This document shows, in pieces, positions 41,584-50,276 of a stretch of DNA of 55,346 nt. The notes under the pieces are model-generated. The model saw nothing but the letters and a program-made list of their open reading frames with translations. It did no database searches and had not been told where the DNA came from. The stretch is taken from the IMG/VR virus record IMGVR_UViG_3300028654_000022, positions 1-55,346 of that record. The stretch is one strand, 5' to 3'. Made by a program: the position numbers and the translations under genes. Source of the DNA: a virus. Each line of letters opens with the position of its first letter. Position 1 is the stretch's first letter.

Positions 41584-42465
41584 TTAGTCTCCAGATTTTT
41601 GCTTCTCTCCCTTCAACCTCATTTCGCCTTCGGCGATGAGTTTTTTATAAGGTGAATCGTCTTCGATTTCAACTTTATCTCTTTGGGAAGAAGCAGAGTT
41701 AGTAAATTTTTTACCTGTATTTTTTAACTTGTTTACTTCTTTTTCGTGTTGCTTATTTTTATCATCGTCCGGCTTTTTGCCAAAATTTTGAGCTTTATGA
41801 AACGTCACCACTGCCTCGGCAAGTCCATCGGGATCATTATTATACAAGTTTTTTAATGCTTGTTGTTTTGATTCCGGTAACCCTTCAAAATAAGTATCGT
41901 ACTCTTTTGAGGCTGTATCAATTAGCTTTTCATCAAAATTTTCACCGTATGTTGCCTTTAATCCTTTACCAATATTCTCATAAAGCAGAGAGTTATTTCT
42001 TTCAGCAATGAGATTATCTACTTCCGGGTTCTTTTGGTTTTTAAGTTGGTCTAACTCTTTCCGAAATTCTTTTCTAGTAAGTTCATCTCGTTTTTCTAAC
42101 CATACCCTAAATGCTTCCGGGTCATCTAATGGGTCTGGCATTTCGGGAAGTTTATCATCTACGTTCTCTTTGACGTTCTCTTTAACTGTGTTAATCTGTT
42201 TAGGGGTGAGATCAAATTCCCCTAACTTCTTTTCAAATTCTACTAACTTCATTGAAAGTTGCCTATTCCACTTATCCTTTTCCTTTATTTGACTTTCAAG
42301 GGTTTCGTGGTAAGGCTTGCCTAAGAACGTCTCGCTTAGACCTAATCGAACTAAATCTTCTTCGTTCATTTTCCGGTCTTGGGTTTGTCCTTCATTGGAT
42401 TCCTGTTCCGTACTTTCAGACGTTTGTCCTTCTAAGGATTCGTCTACTTCTTCTAGCTCTGGCAT
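41584..42465 (-). CDS. Capsid scaffolding protein
   Basis: The 293-residue protein is very acidic at the N-terminus (PELEEVDESLEGQTSESTEQE), then forms a long charged coiled coil (about 60-145) and ends with a basic segment (KLIAEGEMRLKGEKQ). This is the standard composition of podovirus scaffolding proteins. It directly precedes the major capsid gene. Confidence 0.8.
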   Translation of the reverse strand: MPELEEVDESLEGQTSESTEQESNEGQTQDRKMNEEDLVRLGLSETFLGKPYHETLESQIKEKDKWNRQLSMKLVEFEKKLGEFDLTPKQINTVKENVKENVDDKLPEMPDPLDDPEAFRVWLEKRDELTRKEFRKELDQLKNQKNPEVDNLIAERNNSLLYENIGKGLKATYGENFDEKLIDTASKEYDTYFEGLPESKQQALKNLYNNDPDGLAEAVVTFHKAQNFGKKPDDDKNKQHEKEVNKLKNTGKKFTNSASSQRDKVEIEDDSPYKKLIAEGEMRLKGEKQKSGD

Positions 42466-42504
42466 ATAGTTTCCTTCCGGTTTGACTATGATTTAAAAAT
42501 AAAA

Positions 42505-42536
42505 AAGGCGGCTCATACCTAAGTACAAACCGCCTT
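42505..42536 (-). terminator. Intrinsic terminator upstream of scaffold gene
   Basis: On the minus strand, a seven-base-pair stem AAGGCGG/CCGCCTT with a small inner TAC/GTA pairing is followed by TTTTATTTTTAAA. It lies between the 42644-42877 gene and the scaffold gene. It would partly stop the terminase/portal transcript before the capsid genes, so the latter may have their own promoter. Confidence 0.7.
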
Positions 42537-42643
42537 CTTTTATACATTTAACTTAAAAACTTTTATCAGTCGAACGATTATTTATGAAAATATTTCAAAG
42601 AACTATATCATCAATAGCAAATGATTAAATAAGAATCAAGTGT

Positions 42644-42877
42644 TTATATACATTTAATTAATAAATCATGTTGTTTTTTCCAAGCCTCATTTGGGCGGAT
42701 AGTGTGTGATACCATCCTCCTAGAAGAGACTAATATTGTTTGCCCGCCATAATTCATTTTATTACAGAAATTAAAGGCATAATCGATACTTACAGCACTG
42801 TCAATCTGTCTATCTTTATTATTTATCTTTTTACGAGAGTAATAATATTCACCTGATTTGTTAAGATAGATATTCAT
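42644..42877 (-). CDS. Hypothetical protein, 77 aa
   Basis: Basic N-terminal half (YYYSRKKINNKDRQIDSAV) and helical C-terminus. It overlaps the upstream gene by four bases. No family is recognised. The 178-bp gap after it holds the terminator and a direct repeat of TATACATTTAA (near 42541 and 42649). Confidence 0.55.
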   Translation of the reverse strand: MNIYLNKSGEYYYSRKKINNKDRQIDSAVSIDYAFNFCNKMNYGGQTILVSSRRMVSHTIRPNEAWKKQHDLLIKCI

Positions 42878-43206
42878 GCAAGACTTTTTTGCCCATCCCT
42901 TAATAGTTTTTTATAAGGCGCGCTTGATGTTTCGGGTTCGGATATTTTTAGAATTTCAAGAGTAATTTCTTGTTTTTTCCCCTTACCTTCTCTTTCTTCA
43001 ATTTCCTCACCGGTTTTCTTTACCTTTACTTTAATTTCACATTCTTCACCAACTTTAACTCCCCTGAGATATGGAAAACTTTCCGATGATATTCTTATTT
43101 TTTCATGGTCAAGTTTCATTTTTTGTGGCTTCGATTCAGAAATAGAGCCGCCACCCCAATCAGGTCTTTTTATTCCCGCTTCTACAAAGGAACTATAACT
43201 ATCCAT
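42874..43206 (-). CDS. Hypothetical protein, 110 aa
   Basis: Strand-rich middle (SFPYLRGVKVGEECEIKVKVKKTG), a Lys/Glu-rich loop and a C-terminal APYKKLLRDG segment that resembles the end of the scaffolding protein (SPYKKLIAEGE). Shared tail sequence suggests a common binding partner, perhaps portal or capsid. The family is unknown. Confidence 0.6.
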   Translation of the reverse strand: MDSYSSFVEAGIKRPDWGGGSISESKPQKMKLDHEKIRISSESFPYLRGVKVGEECEIKVKVKKTGEEIEEREGKGKKQEITLEILKISEPETSSAPYKKLLRDGQKSLA

Positions 43207-43219
43207 ATTTAACCTTTCT

Positions 43220-43402
43220 TTAGTTCATCATTAAAGATTTTCTTTTACCAGTCATAAAGATTCGCTTAAACTTACTGGCTACTTCTTCGCCATTTTCAAT
43301 TACAATTACTTCAAGATGTTTCTTTTCGTTAAGTTCATCTTCAGTAAATTCAATCCTCTTTTTGCCGTCCGATGTCTGAATTATAATCTTATTATCTGGC
43401 AT
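43220..43402 (-). CDS. Hypothetical protein, 60 aa
   Basis: The start at 43402 is chosen for its GGAAAGTAAT ribosome site; a longer frame from 43459 would overlap the zinc-ribbon gene. The protein is charged (IIIQTSDGKKRIEFTEDELN). No family is recognised. It lies two bases downstream of the FmdB-like gene. Confidence 0.55.
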   Translation of the reverse strand: MPDNKIIIQTSDGKKRIEFTEDELNEKKHLEVIVIENGEEVASKFKRIFMTGKRKSLMMN

Positions 43403-43403
43403 A

Positions 43404-43580
43404 TTACTTTCCAAATTTAGGTGTAGGTTTAGAACCTCGCCATATAACATGACTTGCATAAATTATTTTATGAGCGATTGTATTACACAAAGGGCATTTC
43501 TGCAAATTTACATCCTTCATGCTTTCATATACATGAAATTCATGTTTGCATGAGGGGCAACGGTAATCATATTCTTTCAC
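43404..43580 (-). CDS. FmdB-like zinc-ribbon protein, 58 aa
   Basis: GTG at 43580 overlaps the portal stop; TAA 43404-43406. The product reads MKEYDYRCPSCKHEFHVYES and then KCPLCNTIAHKIIYAS: two CxxC pairs (residues 8-11 and 29-32) in the standard FmdB/regulatory-protein zinc-ribbon layout. These small ribbons often lie next to phage head genes and may bind DNA or RNA, but no function is proven. Confidence 0.75.
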   Translation of the reverse strand: MKEYDYRCPSCKHEFHVYESMKDVNLQKCPLCNTIAHKIIYASHVIWRGSKPTPKFGK

Positions 43581-45502
43581 TTAGCGCTCGCAATCACTTT
43601 AGCTTTCTCAATATTTATAGCTTCTTTCTGTTGCTGTTGCGCCATTTGTTGCTGTTGCTGTTGCGCCTGCTCGATCTCCTGAACTATCTTTTGTCTGCTT
43701 TCATAAGGCACTTCGTCCATAAGTTGAAGTTTTATTTTTCTCCATTCGGTTGATAGTTTAAGTTCAGGGTCTGATTGTTCAATTTGTGTCATTATTTGGA
43801 ATTGTGCTATTTTCTGCGTACTTGACATATTTTCTTCAACTACCTGAATATCCACCGCTGCATCTTTAAGCATGGTAAGTTCATTTTCAGGGTTGTTGAT
43901 CTCTACGTATCCAAATGGTTTACCCGTCCTTGAGGGAGTGTAAATTTGATTCTGTTCTAAGAGTTGTACCATTTCTTTTGATAGTTCGGAGGCATGAATC
44001 TTTTGTATGCTATGAGAAGTATCATATTGTTTAACAAACCAAACAACCTTAGTAAATATATTTCTTTTCCAATATTTTAAGTTACCTATAGGAAGCATTG
44101 CCACAAGTTCCTGCTGTTTTAGTTTCATAGCAACGGCTCCGGCAGATTCTTTCCCTTTACCATGCTGTACACCTGAATATAAATCTCCCCCGGTGTATTG
44201 ATCTTCAAATGAGCGTATAAGAGCGATTATCTCCATCCATTGTGGATTTATACCATGCTGTTTAATAGGATTAAGCGCACCCGGTCTTATCACCGGTAAA
44301 GGTTCGCCAGCTTTTACTTTTCTTATTGCTTCCTCTAAACTAATGCCTTTATCAACCCATGAAGTAACAAGCTCCCATCCATTTTTTATATCAGTACCTA
44401 TGGAGTAGTCAATTTGAGATATTAGTTTATCCATAAGTTTATTATTCGGCTTTAACAAGTCAGCCAGACACCATATCTTATCTTCAAAGAAATAAGACTG
44501 ATATACAGTAAGAGGGAATGACTCTAAGTCCGTTTCTTCATATTTAAGAATTTGATTAAACGTAGTCTCATAATAGTCATAAGCATAATCAGGATGTTCT
44601 ACAATATCAGATTGTGGGATAGGTTTATTTTGGAGTATGAAGGGAAGTTTTTTTAATCTTTCAAGTTGTTCGGCCTGAAATCTTGACGTGCACTTGAAAT
44701 CATCAACACCAAAGATTAAATGATAGGTCGTACGTATCATCTTTACCCAAACCCGATAAATGTAAATTACATCATAATCTCGCTTGCCTTGTTTGTCCTG
44801 CATACCCCAATTTTGCTGTGCTTTCCTGCCAAAAGGCGATTCATTGATTGAAATGGCATTTGCTATCTTATCGCCATAATCTCTCCTAATATCAAGCCTA
44901 TAAACTCTTTCCCTATGTGCCTTAAACTGTCCATCCTCTTTATCATAATCCCTTGCATTAGAGTCCCAGATGCAATCTAAATAATCCCGCTTAACAATGT
45001 TTATCTCTGGATTACCCTGATAATCATATTTCATCTCTACTTCTGCAACGCCATATTTCGCACCTATACCGGAAGTAAAAACCTGATTCTCAATTTGATC
45101 GAACTTACTTGCTTTCTCAATCTTCTTGCATCGCATGGTGAATATTTCAGATTTAATCTCGTGCTTAAACGCTACATCCGGGAATGCTAAATCTCCCCCT
45201 ATAAAAGAGTCCGAGACTTCTGTCTTAACAGAAGTCTTATTATTCCTTTGTGTTTCAATTACCCTTGAAAGTTTATCCGCTACGATAGGCTGTGCAAAAT
45301 GTCCTCTTTCTTTATCATGGTAGGCTTTTCTTTGCTGTTCGGTCAAATTTTCACCTGACATATAGAGTTCATTCTCTTTTGCTGATTTCCATAACTTCTC
45401 AAAGTAAGGTAAATGCCCATTTATCATATTGCATAAATCAGTTGCACTCAAAGGGGCATTCGTAATCCCCGTTATCTCTTTTGCAGTTTTATTCTGTAGC
45501 AT
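43577..45502 (-). CDS. Portal protein
   Basis: The 641-residue protein has portal-type features: a helical N-terminus with a WKSAKENELYMSGENLTEQQ segment, a mixed middle with YDVIYIYRVWVKMIRTTYHL and FPLTVYQSYFFED, and a Gln-rich C-terminal coiled coil (AQQQQQQMAQQQQ). Size and gene order (after terminase, before scaffold) fit P22/podovirus-type portals. It forms the dodecameric DNA gate at the capsid vertex. The Gln-rich tail probably forms the barrel. Confidence 0.85.
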   Translation of the reverse strand: MLQNKTAKEITGITNAPLSATDLCNMINGHLPYFEKLWKSAKENELYMSGENLTEQQRKAYHDKERGHFAQPIVADKLSRVIETQRNNKTSVKTEVSDSFIGGDLAFPDVAFKHEIKSEIFTMRCKKIEKASKFDQIENQVFTSGIGAKYGVAEVEMKYDYQGNPEINIVKRDYLDCIWDSNARDYDKEDGQFKAHRERVYRLDIRRDYGDKIANAISINESPFGRKAQQNWGMQDKQGKRDYDVIYIYRVWVKMIRTTYHLIFGVDDFKCTSRFQAEQLERLKKLPFILQNKPIPQSDIVEHPDYAYDYYETTFNQILKYEETDLESFPLTVYQSYFFEDKIWCLADLLKPNNKLMDKLISQIDYSIGTDIKNGWELVTSWVDKGISLEEAIRKVKAGEPLPVIRPGALNPIKQHGINPQWMEIIALIRSFEDQYTGGDLYSGVQHGKGKESAGAVAMKLKQQELVAMLPIGNLKYWKRNIFTKVVWFVKQYDTSHSIQKIHASELSKEMVQLLEQNQIYTPSRTGKPFGYVEINNPENELTMLKDAAVDIQVVEENMSSTQKIAQFQIMTQIEQSDPELKLSTEWRKIKLQLMDEVPYESRQKIVQEIEQAQQQQQQMAQQQQKEAINIEKAKVIASAK

Positions 45503-45742
45503 TTAATTATCCTGTCCAAGTAATATTGTTTTGGGCATACTTATACCCTTTTCTTTCTCAATCTTCTTAACAGCTTTAACTATACAAATACATGGAGTAA
45601 ATTGGAGCATTTTCATACTCCAACTATCCACACCCGAACCATCACATTTATTGCACTTAGAACCATTAGTCTTTTCTGCAAGTTCAGCCATTTGTTTTAA
45701 GTTCTCTTTCTGCTGTTCCCGTGTAAGATTTAGTCTGTACAT
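45503..45742 (-). CDS. Small Cys-rich protein, 79 aa
   Basis: The product has CNKCDGSG (about 30-37) and a later CIC pair (about 51-53), a DnaJ-like CxxCxGxG zinc half-finger. Helical flanks are basic. It starts in overlap with the next gene and ends just before the portal gene. The function is unknown; a zinc-binding assembly cofactor is possible. Confidence 0.55.
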   Translation of the reverse strand: MYRLNLTREQQKENLKQMAELAEKTNGSKCNKCDGSGVDSWSMKMLQFTPCICIVKAVKKIEKEKGISMPKTILLGQDN

Positions 45743-46161
45743 TATACTTCGTAAGTACTTAACTGTTTAAGTTCTGCATTTATTGAAGCTTTTTGTTCAG
45801 CAATCTTAGAAACTAAAGTTGCGCCGGCAGATTTATTAAATTCATTTATCCCCGTGATCTGGCTATTAAGTAATATTAAGTTTGATAGTTTTGAATGCAA
45901 TGATTCAAGTTTAATATCCCTTAGTTCGTATGGAGTAATTTTAGGTTTAACTTCTACGCTTGATTCCATAGGTAAATTCTCTGGTACTTTATCCTCTAAT
46001 GGTGCTCCCAACAAAGCGTTTTCTCCTGGCTTTTCGGTTGTAGCTGGTTCACCTTGAGGTGGTATCCCTGTCTGTTCCTGCGCTTCTGGTGTTATACCTT
46101 CGGCTGGTATTCTGTCATTTTCTGTTAATTGCCCGGTTGTCTGTCCTGTTTCTTCTGCCAT
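45742..46161 (-). CDS. Pro/Glu-rich protein, 139 aa
   Basis: The first about 80 residues are rich in Glu, Pro, Thr and Gly (QEQTGIPPQGEPATTEKPGE) and probably disordered; the C-terminal part is helical (SNLILLNSQITGINEFNKSA). No family is recognised. It is placed between portal-proximal genes and may be a head accessory. Confidence 0.55.
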   Translation of the reverse strand: MAEETGQTTGQLTENDRIPAEGITPEAQEQTGIPPQGEPATTEKPGENALLGAPLEDKVPENLPMESSVEVKPKITPYELRDIKLESLHSKLSNLILLNSQITGINEFNKSAGATLVSKIAEQKASINAELKQLSTYEV

Positions 46162-46176
46162 GATAGTGCCTTTCGT

Positions 46177-46596
46177 TTATTGTTTTGGGTTTCTATATAA
46201 GTCTACTAAACTAATTAAATATTGCGCTGCCTCTCTGTCAGTCTCAAATCCATGAGGCATCATTGTTTCAATATCAAATATCATCTTTTCATCTTCCCCC
46301 CTGATGCTAATTTTTCCCTCTGCGGTTCCTATCCATCTTCGAGTACCGTAAATGTCAAGTTGACTCTCATATTCTAACCGTCCGAATACTTCGATAAAGA
46401 AGTCTTTATGGATAAGAGGTTTCATTCTTACCATGCCGTCAGGTGTTGTTAAAGCACCGGTATGGCCTTCCTTCTTTAATTCTCGTTGAATATTGTGGAG
46501 TGCATCATCTTTCTGGCGGTAAACCGTCTCCCAAGTTTGTGTTTTATGAAGTCTATTACCTAATCTTTCGTATGACTTAGCATTGTCATTACTCAT
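46177..46596 (-). CDS. Hypothetical protein, 139 aa
   Basis: Mixed fold with LDIYGTRRWIGTAEGKISIRGEDEKMIFD in the middle and a helical end (DREAAQYLISLVDLY). It overlaps the upstream zinc-ribbon gene by four bases. No family is recognised. Confidence 0.55.
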   Translation of the reverse strand: MSNDNAKSYERLGNRLHKTQTWETVYRQKDDALHNIQRELKKEGHTGALTTPDGMVRMKPLIHKDFFIEVFGRLEYESQLDIYGTRRWIGTAEGKISIRGEDEKMIFDIETMMPHGFETDREAAQYLISLVDLYRNPKQ

Positions 46597-46832
46597 TTTT
46601 GCATTCCTAAGCTGTTAATTGATGTGCTGTAAACCTTATCGAGTTTTGGATCATCTGAATTTACTTTAAATTTTGTTTTGGTGTGTTTATACTCTTTCGT
46701 TAATCCTATATAATAATCGGAGGCTTGCTTTAGCCACTCTATCTTTACTATAAATCCACATTTAGGGCAAAAGTGGTATCCTTCATCTTCTTTCAGTTCC
46801 GTACTACAGTGAGGGCAGGGAAGATTATTCAT
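46593..46832 (-). CDS. Zinc-ribbon protein, 79 aa
   Basis: The N-terminus reads MNNLPCPHCSTELKEDEGYH and then FCPKCGF: a CxxC...CxxC zinc ribbon (residues 6-9 and 22-25). The remainder is basic. It is the third small zinc-binding protein near the portal gene. A nucleic-acid-binding role is possible. Confidence 0.65.
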   Translation of the reverse strand: MNNLPCPHCSTELKEDEGYHFCPKCGFIVKIEWLKQASDYYIGLTKEYKHTKTKFKVNSDDPKLDKVYSTSINSLGMQK

Positions 46833-46907
46833 AAATATTGCCTGTCTAATGTTAGGGGATGATTATTTCTGATTCTCGCTCTCAATATTCTATCGTAATA
46901 TTTAAAT

Positions 46908-47072
46908 TTATCGATGTTGTTTGCATGTCATTTTTTCATAGATACCGTTATTTATATATGCCATTGAGCCTTGTTCATCACAAATTATTGAATAATTATA
47001 ATCACTTAGCGGTCTTTCTTGATCTACGATAATAAATTCAGTACCCATTCTCTTAAGCGATTCTAATTTCAT
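46908..47072 (-). CDS. Hypothetical protein, 54 aa
   Basis: ATG at 47072 follows AAAGGAAGAT; TAA 46908-46910. The product has FIIVDQERPLSDYNYSIICD and a basic end (MTCKQHR). No family is recognised. Close fit between neighbouring genes and a good ribosome site support it. Confidence 0.55.
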   Translation of the reverse strand: MKLESLKRMGTEFIIVDQERPLSDYNYSIICDEQGSMAYINNGIYEKMTCKQHR

Positions 47073-47089
47073 ATCTTCCTTTCTTATAA

Positions 47090-47112
47090 GTTCCGGCTTT
47101 TACACCGGAACA
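47090..47112 (-). other. Hairpin in terminase-downstream gap
   Basis: GTTCCGG and CCGGAAC form a 7-bp stem with an 8-base loop. It lies between the 21-codon ORF ending at 47161 and the gene starting at 47072. No strong T-run follows on either strand, so it is more likely an mRNA-processing or stability hairpin than a terminator. Confidence 0.4.
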
Positions 47113-47160
47113 CTTTAACTAACTATGAGGTGTTGTGAAAGAGTCTCTGCTAATGATATT

Positions 47161-47226
47161 TTACGTCTCGGTCATTAACTGCCTTACCTTTGGTGTTCTT
47201 GACGGTTTCGATGTCGCAAATTTCAT
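47161..47226 (-). CDS. Tiny ORF, 21 aa, ATGA-coupled
   Basis: ATG at 47226 overlaps the stop of the preceding small gene; it reads MKFATSKPSRTPKVRQLMTE and ends in TAA. It is basic and very short, and the only support is the coupled start. It could be a chance frame. Confidence 0.25.
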   Translation of the reverse strand: MKFATSKPSRTPKVRQLMTET

Positions 47227-47390
47227 TTCTTGCCCTTTATAACAACGTTTTTTAACTCCGTTTTCTTTTGCGGTTGTTTTGTACCCACAGGGAAGTTATC
47301 AATTTTCGTATCGGATACGTGCCTGACTACATAGGGATCGGTATCCTTAATCTTTACCGGACTGTTACCGCTTATTGTCTTCTTTTTCAT
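47223..47390 (-). CDS. Hypothetical basic protein, 55 aa
   Basis: ATG at 47390 follows AAAAAAGGAGTAACA, a strong ribosome site. The product begins MKKKTISGNSPVKIKDTDPY and is lysine-rich without predicted structure. It lies directly downstream of the large terminase gene; similar short basic genes are common there. No family is recognised. Confidence 0.6.
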   Translation of the reverse strand: MKKKTISGNSPVKIKDTDPYVVRHVSDTKIDNFPVGTKQPQKKTELKNVVIKGKK

Positions 47391-47443
47391 TGTTACTCCT
47401 TTTTTACTATGTAGAAATAAATAATTATTTGGTTAAAATCAAA

Positions 47444-48958
47444 TTATCTAAATTGTAAGTCGCCATCTTGATAATTCTTTTCTTCGGGATCGTAATAAGG
47501 GTGATCCCTTATATATGCTTGTTTCTTTGCTTCTTCAAGTTCCTTATTAACCGGGGTAACTAAATTCATAAGTCCGTACTTGAGTCCATCTATGCAATGA
47601 GGCTTATTCTCGCCAGTATTTACAAAATCCCCCGGCACATCGGGATTGTGAATAATAGTTGTAAATTCCTTAAGCAAGTAAACACACCTCTTAGAAAAGA
47701 ATAATCTTGGTTGCCCCGTTGTCTTACGAATGTTCAGATATTCCTTTATGGCTTCATTACAGACTATCCGATAACCTTTGTTACGGTCGAGTGACTTCTT
47801 TTCAACCATAATCATCTGAGGCGCATCTTCGCCCATTCTTTCCTTAAATACCTGTCTGAATATTTCAATAGGGCGTTTATCATAACCGATATTACTAAGC
47901 TGTGAAATATCCATATCAGTATCAAAAATTATTTGTAGGTTTTTAAGGCTTCGCTCTATTAAAAAATCTGCAATTGCATTTGCCCTGTCGGATGGATTAG
48001 TCATATCAGGAAGATAACATTCATCGGCTGCTATAACCGAACCCTCATAATCGCATTGTAAAACTTCTAATACCGTAATATTGCCATAATCAAGACCGGC
48101 GAGTGTGTTCCATTCAGGCTTATACTCATACTCGATTACGTGCTTATCTCTCCTAAAATCAGAGAAGAACATTCCCTCAAATATATCCATGTCGCCAAGC
48201 AGCTCAGCTTTACGTTTTGAATCCGGGAGTGCGTCTAATATTCTGCCGTAATCAGTTTTAAGGAAGTATTTGAATCTTATGTCATTATCCCATTTATGGT
48301 AATCGTCAATCGTAAGCCCTTGCTTAAATAAATTCCTTTGGCTCCAATATGCGTTATCCCACCCGAAGGTTTGCAAGAAAGCGTAATTTTCTGGTATCTC
48401 GTTACCTTCGTAAACGTGCTCAAAAAAAAGTCTTTTATTGTATGAGTGCGAAATTCCCCCAGGATTAAATAATAAAAGCATCTTAGGGGTTATATTCAGA
48501 TCGGTGGACCTGTTGATAGTTGAGAGGGATTCTATTTCTTTTTGCGTGAATAATTCTGATTGGTCTATCATAACGTCTGCAAATTCCCTGCCTTTTCTTT
48601 CTTCAAACTCTTTCAGGGAATCGCCGGATAAAAAACGAATGTAGGATTTATTAAGTAGGGTGAGCATCATTTGTTGTACGTTAAACATGCTGCGCAATAC
48701 CGGATATTTGTTGAATAAAGGCGTTAGATGAATGTCCCATATATCTTGATAAACCTTCATTATTATTAATCCATTAGTAACCGGATACTTTAACCTGCGT
48801 AAAATCATTACCATATCGGCGGTATATGATTTAGTCCCTCCCCTTGAACCACCGAAACCGATTATTCCTGCATTACCAAATTCATATAACTCATAAAGTT
48901 TTGCCTGTACGGGTTGAAAGTTAAAAGTAATTTGTATTTTACCGCTTTTTTCTTCCAT
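47444..48958 (-). CDS. terL: Terminase large subunit
   Basis: The 504-residue protein has an ATPase with a Walker A-like motif GGSRGGTKS (about 34-42), a Walker B-type VMIDQSELF and a coupling motif near LLLFNPGG. The C-terminal RNase H-like nuclease has acidic positions in GLDYGNITV (about 287-295) and IIFDTDMD (about 343-350). It drives DNA packaging and cuts the genome. It lies directly after the small terminase gene. Confidence 0.92.
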   Translation of the reverse strand: MEEKSGKIQITFNFQPVQAKLYELYEFGNAGIIGFGGSRGGTKSYTADMVMILRRLKYPVTNGLIIMKVYQDIWDIHLTPLFNKYPVLRSMFNVQQMMLTLLNKSYIRFLSGDSLKEFEERKGREFADVMIDQSELFTQKEIESLSTINRSTDLNITPKMLLLFNPGGISHSYNKRLFFEHVYEGNEIPENYAFLQTFGWDNAYWSQRNLFKQGLTIDDYHKWDNDIRFKYFLKTDYGRILDALPDSKRKAELLGDMDIFEGMFFSDFRRDKHVIEYEYKPEWNTLAGLDYGNITVLEVLQCDYEGSVIAADECYLPDMTNPSDRANAIADFLIERSLKNLQIIFDTDMDISQLSNIGYDKRPIEIFRQVFKERMGEDAPQMIMVEKKSLDRNKGYRIVCNEAIKEYLNIRKTTGQPRLFFSKRCVYLLKEFTTIIHNPDVPGDFVNTGENKPHCIDGLKYGLMNLVTPVNKELEEAKKQAYIRDHPYYDPEEKNYQDGDLQFR

Positions 48959-48969
48959 TATAAAGGTTT

Positions 48970-49506
48970 TTAAGTCTGTTTTACGCCGTTTACAATCAAT
49001 TCTATTCCCTTCACATTCAAATCAACCTTATCATGCCACATGGATAAATTACGTCCCAAAAGCTCTAATGCACCCTTTTTATCAACATTTTTAATCTTTT
49101 TGGTGATTTCTTCAAGGGTCATATCTTCACCATCGTCCGCTTTTGAGCCTGATTTGATTTGCGTAGTGCAAATATCTAATCCGGCAATAGCTGCAGCTGT
49201 ATCATCATCTAAGTCAGTTATACGCTTTAGTTTACCGTTTTCATCGAAAAGCTTACGAATATCAAGAAATGCAATCCGCCCTAACTCTTTTAATACTCTG
49301 TCTTGTGTTATTTCTGTGCGTTTTTCACGTGCTTTTAATCGTTCGCTTATATATTCTTGAACGTTTAGTTTTGTTAAGATTTGAGCAGCTTGAAATCTCG
49401 CTGTTTTCTCACTATATCCCGCCTTTATAGCTGCGTCTGTAGCGTTGAGACTAATTATATACTCATCACAGAATCTCTTTTGACGTTCATTTAGTTTGAT
49501 GTTCAT
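48970..49506 (-). CDS. terS: Terminase small subunit
   Basis: The 178-residue protein has the Terminase_2 helix-turn-helix at the N-terminus (LNERQKRFCDEYIISLNATD, then AAIKAGYSEKTARFQAAQIL), a conserved middle with DIRKLFDENGKL and a C-terminal KGALELLGRNLSMW motif. It recognises the packaging site and recruits the large subunit. The 245-bp region upstream of it carries repeated GAGAAT boxes that could be the binding site. Confidence 0.9.
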   Translation of the reverse strand: MNIKLNERQKRFCDEYIISLNATDAAIKAGYSEKTARFQAAQILTKLNVQEYISERLKAREKRTEITQDRVLKELGRIAFLDIRKLFDENGKLKRITDLDDDTAAAIAGLDICTTQIKSGSKADDGEDMTLEEITKKIKNVDKKGALELLGRNLSMWHDKVDLNVKGIELIVNGVKQT

Positions 49507-49550
49507 AAGTGGTTATAAATTAAGGATTTATTGGAACAATATTGTGACGA

Positions 49551-49594
49551 ATTCTCGTATAGATATAATTCTCGTAAAGTTAATGATTCTCAAC
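49551..49594 (-). repeat. GAGAAT-box direct repeats upstream of terS
   Basis: On the minus strand three copies of (C/T)GAGAAT occur at about 17-18-bp spacing: read on the plus strand as ATTCTCGTA at 49551-49559 and 49568-49576 and ATTCTCAAC at 49586-49594. The spacing is near 1.5-1.7 helical turns. The location next to terS suits a packaging (pac) or operator site. The rest of the 245-bp gap holds at most a 29-codon TTG-started plus-strand frame (49662-49751) with one hydrophobic helix. Confidence 0.45.
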
Positions 49595-49751
49595 GCTTTA
49601 ACATAGAAATACTCTCGATTTAAAATCAGAACCAGAACAGATAAAAGTTTCCAAAAGAGAATTGAAGAGACAGGGAAAAGAGCTTATACTTAAAATTGCT
49701 GCGATTCTTATTTTAGTATCGTTATTCATACTCTTTTGTTCTCTGGTTTAA

Positions 49752-49952
49752 TCATAATTGTTTGTGCTGTAATAACTTAGTAGAGGGATATTTTTGAGTT
49801 AATTCGTCTTTAGTTAGCTCTTCGTAAGTGGTAAATATATGTTCGTGTAATTTACGAGGGTCTGGTTTACCCGTGTCTTTTACCCTAATCCGAGTGCAGT
49901 CATGGTAAACTATTTTTCTCAATCGCTCTATGTTTTGTTTGTCTGTATTCAT
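49752..49952 (-). CDS. Hypothetical protein, 66 aa
   Basis: The charged helical product (IERLRKIVYHDCTRIRVKD) has no known family. A 141-bp gap to the next gene upstream contains nothing recognised except a GGCCCGGTACC patch. It is the first gene upstream of the terminase pair. Confidence 0.5.
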   Translation of the reverse strand: MNTDKQNIERLRKIVYHDCTRIRVKDTGKPDPRKLHEHIFTTYEELTKDELTQKYPSTKLLQHKQL

Positions 49953-50093
49953 AATTCGTGGTCTGCTTATTTTAGCTCATTTTCAAGGTTTTTAACAATT
50001 TTTTACTCATTTTCGCACTTTTTAATTTTCGTCTTGGCCCGGTACCATTTACGTCTTTACACGAATATGGTTTATAGTCTGTATTCATGTTAG

Positions 50094-50276
50094 TTAAGTT
50101 CTTGTAAATGTTATATATGCGGTATTATCAGGCTCAACAAATCGTTTCATTTCCTCAATACATTCCGCTTCATATTCTTCTTTCTTTTTTGCATCAAGCC
50201 AAGTCTTTAAACTTTCGGGCGTTTCTTTCTCCAAAGTTTCATCTAATAGTTTTTCTATTTCGGTATAGTTAATCAT
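50094..50276 (-). CDS. Hypothetical acidic protein, 60 aa
   Basis: Helical and acidic (EIEKLLDETLEKETPESLKT, then EAECIEEMKRF). It overlaps the upstream gene by four bases. No family is recognised; the composition suggests a small regulatory or inhibitor protein. Confidence 0.55.
   Translation of the reverse strand: MINYTEIEKLLDETLEKETPESLKTWLDAKKKEEYEAECIEEMKRFVEPDNTAYITFTRT

Noticed and set aside
42541-42660. TATACATTTAA direct repeat as an attachment site
   Set aside because: It is only 11 bp, AT-rich, and no integrase is present; probably chance or local duplication.
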